A DNA stretch of 64,000 nucleotides, from NCBI RefSeq assembly GCF_019891395.1, contig NZ_CP078143.1, forward strand, positions 3,609,001 to 3,673,000, written 5' to 3'. The stretch's first letter is position 1; each line of letters opens with the position of its first letter. This document shows, piece by piece, positions 59,453 through 64,000 of this stretch. The DNA is from Nitratireductor kimnyeongensis. Its GTDB lineage: Bacteria; Pseudomonadota; Alphaproteobacteria; Rhizobiales; Rhizobiaceae. The notes beneath the pieces were generated by a model. That model was not told where the DNA came from, searched no databases, and was given only the letters and a program-made list of their open reading frames with translations. Position numbers and translations under genes: made by a program.

Positions 59453-60927
59453 GCACGGCCAGACTCAAGATCATCGGTGGCCGCATCGGCATTGCCAATG
59501 CATTTGCGCGCATGCCGTTCCGCTTCGGTGTCGTAACGATGGAAGCTGCAGCCAGCGCCACATTGGAGCTTGAGGTTTTCGTCAATGGTCAGCCTGTTCT
59601 CGGCTACGCCTCTGATCTTCTCGCCTACAAATGGTTCGACAAGCGGCCGGAAAAGACACCGGCCGACAATGTCGCAGACCTGCTCTGGGTGATCGAGGAG
59701 GCGCTGACCGTTGCGAGTGCCCTGTCGGAGGGTTCTGTCTTCTCGTTGTGGCGGCAGCTCGACGAAGAGGTTGATCGGCGGGCGGTTGCCGCCGGTTTCA
59801 ACCGGCTCGGCGCGTCCTTCGGTGTTTCCATGGTGGAGCGCGCCGTGATCGATGCGCTGGGACGGGCGACCGGTCAGAGCTTTTTCGACATGGTGCGCAA
59901 CAATGCTTTTGGTATTGAGGGCGGCGCGGTCTTCCCCGAGCTTGCGGGTCTGCTGCCAGCGTCAATCCTTTCCGAAAAGCCGCTGGAGCGCATCGCGTTA
60001 CGCCACACGGTTGGTCTGGTCGACCCGATCGAGGCGCAAGATATCGCTTCGGCGGATCGGCTTGATGATGGACTGCCTGAAACGCTCGCCGATTACATCG
60101 AACAGGATGATCTCAGCTATCTCAAGATCAAGATTGCGGGCGACCCGGCCTCGGATATGGCGCGGCTTGAGCGCATTGCATCGGTGATGGAACGAACCGG
60201 CAGGACATTCGCATTGACGCTCGACGGCAATGAACAATATAGCCGGCTTGAGGATTTCGCGGCGCTGATGGACGCCATCCGCCGCAATCCGGCGCTTGGG
60301 CATTTCTATCAATCGATTCTTTTTGTCGAGCAGCCTTTGGAACGCTCGGTCGCGCTTTCGGCCCCTCTCGATCCTCACGCCCTCAAGACAATCGGAAAAC
60401 CGCTCCTGATCGATGAAGCCGATGGCTGGACGCGCGCCTTTCATGAGGCGATCGCGCTTGGCTATCACGGCGTGAGCCACAAGAATTGCAAGGGCGTAAT
60501 ACGGTCCTTGTTAAACGCGATGATCGCGGCCGAGCGCAATCGCGTGGCAGGGCAGGGCACCTACTTCCAGTCGGCAGAAGATCTGACCTGCCTGCCGGTG
60601 GTTTCCCTGCAGGCCGATCTTGCTGTCGTGGCTGCGCTTGGGATCACTCATGTGGAGCGCAATGGCCACCATTATTTCCGAGGCCTGGAGCATCTGCCCG
60701 CCAGCGAGGCGGAAGCAGCGCTGGCTGCCCATCCCGACCTCTATCGACGCGAGGGGGCTTCCATTGTCACCGCCATCAATGGCGGCACCCTCGACATCGC
60801 CTCATTGCAGGTCCCCGGCATGGGATTTGCCTGCCTTCCGAATCTCAGCCAGCGCACCCGCGCTGCCGACTGGACTTTCGATAGCCTCAACAAAAGCGAT
60901 GCCGGACATGCCGGCACAGGAGAATGA
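59449..60927 (+). CDS. Enolase-superfamily enzyme of unassigned substrate
   Basis: A 492-residue member of the mandelate racemase/muconate lactonising enzyme group. The barrel has the KxK pair K226/K228 (YLKIKIAGD), metal ligands D259 (LTLDGNEQY), E294 (FVEQPLE) and D322 (LLIDEADG), and lysines K345/K348 at the strand where the second base is expected. The protein is about 100 residues longer than usual, mostly at the C-terminus. It probably abstracts the proton next to a carboxylate for dehydration or epimerisation of a sugar acid. It starts inside the previous gene. Confidence 0.87.
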   Translation: MSTARLKIIGGRIGIANAFARMPFRFGVVTMEAAASATLELEVFVNGQPVLGYASDLLAYKWFDKRPEKTPADNVADLLWVIEEALTVASALSEGSVFSLWRQLDEEVDRRAVAAGFNRLGASFGVSMVERAVIDALGRATGQSFFDMVRNNAFGIEGGAVFPELAGLLPASILSEKPLERIALRHTVGLVDPIEAQDIASADRLDDGLPETLADYIEQDDLSYLKIKIAGDPASDMARLERIASVMERTGRTFALTLDGNEQYSRLEDFAALMDAIRRNPALGHFYQSILFVEQPLERSVALSAPLDPHALKTIGKPLLIDEADGWTRAFHEAIALGYHGVSHKNCKGVIRSLLNAMIAAERNRVAGQGTYFQSAEDLTCLPVVSLQADLAVVAALGITHVERNGHHYFRGLEHLPASEAEAALAAHPDLYRREGASIVTAINGGTLDIASLQVPGMGFACLPNLSQRTRAADWTFDSLNKSDAGHAGTGE

Positions 60928-60931
60928 GACC

Positions 60932-61960
60932 ATGACCCGATCACTGCCAGACGCCATACTGGATGAAGCCCAGCTCGAAGACATGCTGTCGCGGCCTAGC
61001 GAGCGTCTTGTATCCGTTCTCTCCCAGCTCGATGGTGACATCACGATCCTGGGCGTAGGTGGCAAGATGGGCCCGACGCTGGCGCGTATGGCCAAGCGTG
61101 CCGCGCCTCACAAGAGGGTTATCGGCGTCGCAAGATTCTCGGAACCGGGGCTCAAGGAAAAGCTGGAAGGCTGGGGCATCGAAACCGTTTCCTGCGATCT
61201 TCTCGATCGCGAAGCGGTGGAGGGCCTGGAGAAAACCGAAAACGTGATTTTCATGGCGGGTCGCAAATTCGGGTCCAGCGGCAATCAGGGGCTGACCTGG
61301 GCCATGAATGTTCATGTGCCCGCAATTGTCGCCGAGGCGTTCAAGGCGTCGCGCATCGTCGCCTTCTCGACGGCCTGCGTTTATCCGTTCGTCAACATCA
61401 CCGAGCAGGGGGCACGTGAGGATGTGGTGCTCGATCCTCCAGGCGAATATGCCAATTCCTGCGTGGGACGCGAGCGCATGTTCGAGCATTTCGCAAGCGT
61501 GCATGGCACGCGCGTGGCGCTCATCCGTCTCTCCTACGCAATCGATCTGCGCTATGGCGTCTTGCATGACGTTGCAAGCGCGGTCCAGCAGGGCGAGCCC
61601 GTGCAGATCGACAGCGGCCATTGCAATGTCATCTGGCAGGGGGATGCGAATGACATTGCGTTGCAGTCTCTGGCGCATGCGGATAACCCGCCTTTCGTGC
61701 TCAATCTTTCCGGCCCTGAACTGGTGAATGTGCGCAACCTTGCGCGGAAGTTCGGCGAATTCCTCGATAAGGAGCCAGTTCTCGAAGGCTCCGAACAGGA
61801 GCGGGCATGGATCGTGGACACCAGTCTGCAGCAAAAACTCTTCGGTTATCCCTCAGTGCCGCTGCCGCGGCTGGTAGAGTGGACGGCAAAATGGATGAAA
61901 GAGGGCGGTCGCTCACTTGGCAAACCGACCCATTTCGAGGTTCGCGATGGAAAATACTGA
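60932..61960 (+). CDS. NAD-dependent epimerase/dehydratase-family protein with a changed active-site lysine
   Basis: A 342-residue extended SDR. The nucleotide motif is ILGVGGKMGPTLARMA, followed by VIFMAGRKFG and FSTACVYPF. The catalytic segment reads GEYANSCVGRERMFEHF: Y173 is kept but the Lys four places later is Cys177. It may act by a different mechanism or bind rather than convert its ligand. The ATG at 60932 follows AGGAGA. Its last 14 bases overlap the TetR start. Confidence 0.87.
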   Translation: MTRSLPDAILDEAQLEDMLSRPSERLVSVLSQLDGDITILGVGGKMGPTLARMAKRAAPHKRVIGVARFSEPGLKEKLEGWGIETVSCDLLDREAVEGLEKTENVIFMAGRKFGSSGNQGLTWAMNVHVPAIVAEAFKASRIVAFSTACVYPFVNITEQGAREDVVLDPPGEYANSCVGRERMFEHFASVHGTRVALIRLSYAIDLRYGVLHDVASAVQQGEPVQIDSGHCNVIWQGDANDIALQSLAHADNPPFVLNLSGPELVNVRNLARKFGEFLDKEPVLEGSEQERAWIVDTSLQQKLFGYPSVPLPRLVEWTAKWMKEGGRSLGKPTHFEVRDGKY

Positions 61961-62669
61961 TCGGCCATCGGCCGGCGTTGAGGCAGGCAGGAAAGACGCT
62001 TCAAAGAAGGGGCAGAAGGCGACGCGCGATGCAGCGGCAACACGCGCCCGGATTCTGAACGCGGCCTCAAAAGAGTTTGCGAAGAAGGGTCTCAAGGGAA
62101 CGCGCATCGACGCGATCGCCAAACGCGCCCGCTGCAACAAGGCTTTGATCTACCACTATTTCGGGAACAAGGAGGCCCTGTTCAGCACGGTTCTGGAGAG
62201 GAACTACGAGGCCATTCGTACGGCTGAGCGGCAACTGGATCTGGCCCACCGCGAACCTGTGGCGGCCATGCGGGAACTCATCGGATTCTCTTTCGACTAT
62301 GTGAGCGCGCATCCGGAATTCATATCGCTCATCAACGACGAGAACATGCACGGAGGCGTGCATGTGGCGCACTCGGCCAAGGCGCGTGACCTGAACAGCC
62401 CGCTCGTCGCGATGATCGATACGATCCTGGAACGAGGACAGGAGGAAGAAAAGTTCCGCTCCGGGGTCGATCCCGTACAGCTCTACATATCAATCGCAAG
62501 CATCTGCTACTTCTTCATTGCCAACCGGTCCACATTGTCAGCGATCTTCGGGCTGCCAAAGACACCCGAGGTGCTTGCGCAGCGCCGCGAGCACGTGATC
62601 GAGGTCATTCTGGGCTATCTCCGCCCGGACGCCGACGGACAGGACCTGCCTTCCACCCCGAAGGCCTGA
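61947..62669 (+). CDS. TetR-family transcriptional regulator
   Basis: A 240-residue regulator. A basic N-terminal extension of about 30 residues precedes the TetR HTH (TRARILNAASKEFAKKGLKGTRIDAIAKRARCNKALIYHYFGNKEALF); the C-terminal ligand domain resembles the RutR/TetR_C_6-like branch. Lying inside the catabolic operon, overlapping the epimerase gene by 14 bases, it most likely represses the operon and is relieved by the substrate or an intermediate. Confidence 0.92.
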   Translation: MENTDRPSAGVEAGRKDASKKGQKATRDAAATRARILNAASKEFAKKGLKGTRIDAIAKRARCNKALIYHYFGNKEALFSTVLERNYEAIRTAERQLDLAHREPVAAMRELIGFSFDYVSAHPEFISLINDENMHGGVHVAHSAKARDLNSPLVAMIDTILERGQEEEKFRSGVDPVQLYISIASICYFFIANRSTLSAIFGLPKTPEVLAQRREHVIEVILGYLRPDADGQDLPSTPKA

Positions 62670-62685
62670 CGACGAAAGCTTCACC

Positions 62686-63738
62686 ATGAAAATAAGTGAT
62701 CTTCCCGCAACGCCCCTTGCCGCCCTGCGCAAGGGAGGCGTGATCCCGGCCCACCCTTTGGCGCTCGATGCCAACCGCAGGCTCGATGAACGCCGCCAGC
62801 GCGCCCTGTCGCGTTACTATCTCGATGCGGGCTGCATCGGTCTCGCCGTTGCCGTTCACACCACGCAGTTCGAGATCCGCGATCATGGCCTTCTGGAGCC
62901 AGTGCTTTCGCTTGCCGTCGAAGAGGCGAGCGCGCATGCGAGCTCGCCTTTCATGGTGGCTGGCGCAGTCGGTCGGACAGATCAGGCCGTGCGCGAGGCC
63001 GAGCTTGCGCGATCCATGGGTTACCACGCCGTGCTTCTCAGCCTGGCGGCAATGAAAGAGGCGAGCGTCGACGACCTGATCGACCATTGCCGCGCCGTCG
63101 CCGATGTTATTCCGGTGGTGGGTTTCTATCTGCAAACCGCTGTTGGCGGACAGGCTCTGCCCTATGCATTCTGGCGACGCTTTGCCGAGATTGAAAATGT
63201 GGTGGCGATCAAGATGGCGCCGTTCAACCGCTACCGAACTCTTGACGTGGTGCGCGCGGTGATCGACGCCCGGGCGGAAGATCGTATTACGCTCTACACC
63301 GGTAATGACGATCACATCGTCTCCGACCTGATGACGAAGTTCACATTCAAGCGCGACGGTGCACCGGTTAGCGTGCGGATCAAGGGTGGGCTTCTGGGGC
63401 ACTGGTCGGTCTGGACACGCAGGGCCGTGGAGCTGATCGAGGAGATCCATGAGCGTCCCGAAAGCAGGAACGCCAGCGAGTGGCTGGAACTCGATGCCCG
63501 CACCACCGACGCCAACGGCGTTCTGTTCGATGTGGCAAATGATTTTGCAGGTTGCATCGCCTGTCTGCACGAAGTTCTGCGTCGGCAGGGGCTGCTCGAA
63601 GGAACCTGGTGCCTCAATCCGAACGAAACCATGGGGCCTGGGCAAATGGAGGAACTCGACCGCATCTGCCGCGATTACCCCGAACTCAACGATGATGCTT
63701 TCGTGGCTGCGAATTTGAAACGTTGGCTGAACGGCTGA
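62686..63738 (+). CDS. Dihydrodipicolinate synthase (DapA)-family lyase
   Basis: A 350-residue (beta/alpha)8 aldolase-fold protein. It has the Schiff-base lysine K176 in VVAIKMAPFNRY and the tyrosine Y148 in VGFYLQT, spaced as in DapA; the usual GTTGE motif is changed to VAVHTTQ, so this is not the lysine-pathway enzyme. The protein is about 50 residues longer than DapA. A retro-aldol or dehydratase step on a keto-sugar acid fits the operon. It is the last gene, 17 bases after the TetR gene. Confidence 0.9.
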   Translation: MKISDLPATPLAALRKGGVIPAHPLALDANRRLDERRQRALSRYYLDAGCIGLAVAVHTTQFEIRDHGLLEPVLSLAVEEASAHASSPFMVAGAVGRTDQAVREAELARSMGYHAVLLSLAAMKEASVDDLIDHCRAVADVIPVVGFYLQTAVGGQALPYAFWRRFAEIENVVAIKMAPFNRYRTLDVVRAVIDARAEDRITLYTGNDDHIVSDLMTKFTFKRDGAPVSVRIKGGLLGHWSVWTRRAVELIEEIHERPESRNASEWLELDARTTDANGVLFDVANDFAGCIACLHEVLRRQGLLEGTWCLNPNETMGPGQMEELDRICRDYPELNDDAFVAANLKRWLNG

Positions 63739-63846
63739 TTGCGGACCTCTTTTGAGCATCCTGGCCTTTTATGGCCTGCAATCAGCACTCCTGCAGGGTG
63801 GCTTAGCTAAGTCTCCATTGCATGAAGGATGTATCGTGCAGAAAAT

Positions 63847-63876
63847 GGGTGGTGGCTTCTCACCGCCCGTTTTTTT
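63847..63876 (+). terminator. Intrinsic terminator 108 bases after the DapA-family gene
   Basis: An 8-base-pair stem (GGGTGGTG with CACCGCCC, one G-T pair) around GCTTCT, then GTTTTTTT. It ends the operon or, because of the distance, a separate small RNA in the 63740-63876 stretch. Confidence 0.75.
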
Positions 63877-64000
63877 AGTCTGTGCGCGCCCTATTTGCAG
63901 GCTGCCAAAATCGCGCCAAAGCTGCCCATTGGGCCCCAATTCTGGTCAGGGGCGCACGGTCATCCCCGCGAAACTCCCAAACTTTCCACCCGCTCTAACA
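63877..64000. other. End of window, no gene seen
   Basis: The last 124 bases contain no supported gene start, tRNA or repeat. A downstream gene may begin beyond the edge. Confidence 0.4.

Overview
The window is high-GC, gene-dense chromosomal DNA from an alphaproteobacterium, most likely order Rhizobiales (Hyphomicrobiales) and a Phyllobacteriaceae-like lineage. The basis is the core gene order tpiA-secG-pyrG-kdsA-eno-ftsB-pdhABC-lpdA-lipA, cinA/ispDF, dusB-ntrBC-ntrYX-trkA-hfq-hflX, the fused IspDF enzyme, lipoyl domains on both PdhB and PdhC, and the NtrYX system. Species cannot be named from this reading. Region 1 (1-37.7 kb) is conserved housekeeping DNA. It holds ssb and a small exported protein; a leftward moeA-moaC-trpC-trpD-ppiD unit joining molybdopterin, tryptophan and periplasmic folding genes; central carbon and envelope genes (tpiA, secG, pyrG, a VOC protein, kdsA, eno, ftsB); the pyruvate dehydrogenase genes with lpdA, lipA and small membrane proteins; ratA facing cinA-ispDF; the nitrogen/redox regulatory block dusB-ntrB-ntrC-ntrY-ntrX with trkA; a D-amino-acid transaminase; hfq-hflX; mazG; and a membrane dipeptidase. 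Region 2 (37.9-51.9 kb) begins at a tRNA-Ser(UGA) gene and looks accessory. It has three LysR regulators, each divergent from small redox genes (SDRs, a peroxiredoxin-like protein, a nitroreductase, an LLM flavin enzyme, an NmrA-type reductase, DUF1330, DUF2218 and a SnoaL-like protein). It also has a decayed IS3-type element that appears to have cut a gene, an exported protein with a duplicated YHYH module plus a histidine-bearing partner, a ferric-reductase-like membrane protein, and several gene-poor stretches. No integrase or phage gene was seen. Region 3 (51.9-64 kb) starts with a DMT exporter divergent from a MocR-type regulator. It continues as one co-directional gene set: a tripartite tricarboxylate transporter (tctC, tctA, tctB), a Gfo/Idh/MocA oxidoreductase, a TIM-barrel sugar isomerase, an enolase-superfamily enzyme, an extended SDR, a TetR regulator and a DapA-family lyase. 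The set looks like a self-contained uptake and breakdown pathway for an unidentified sugar acid or related carboxylate, with a candidate palindromic operator on the -10 region of its promoter. It is the best candidate here for an undescribed system; the YHYH pair is second.
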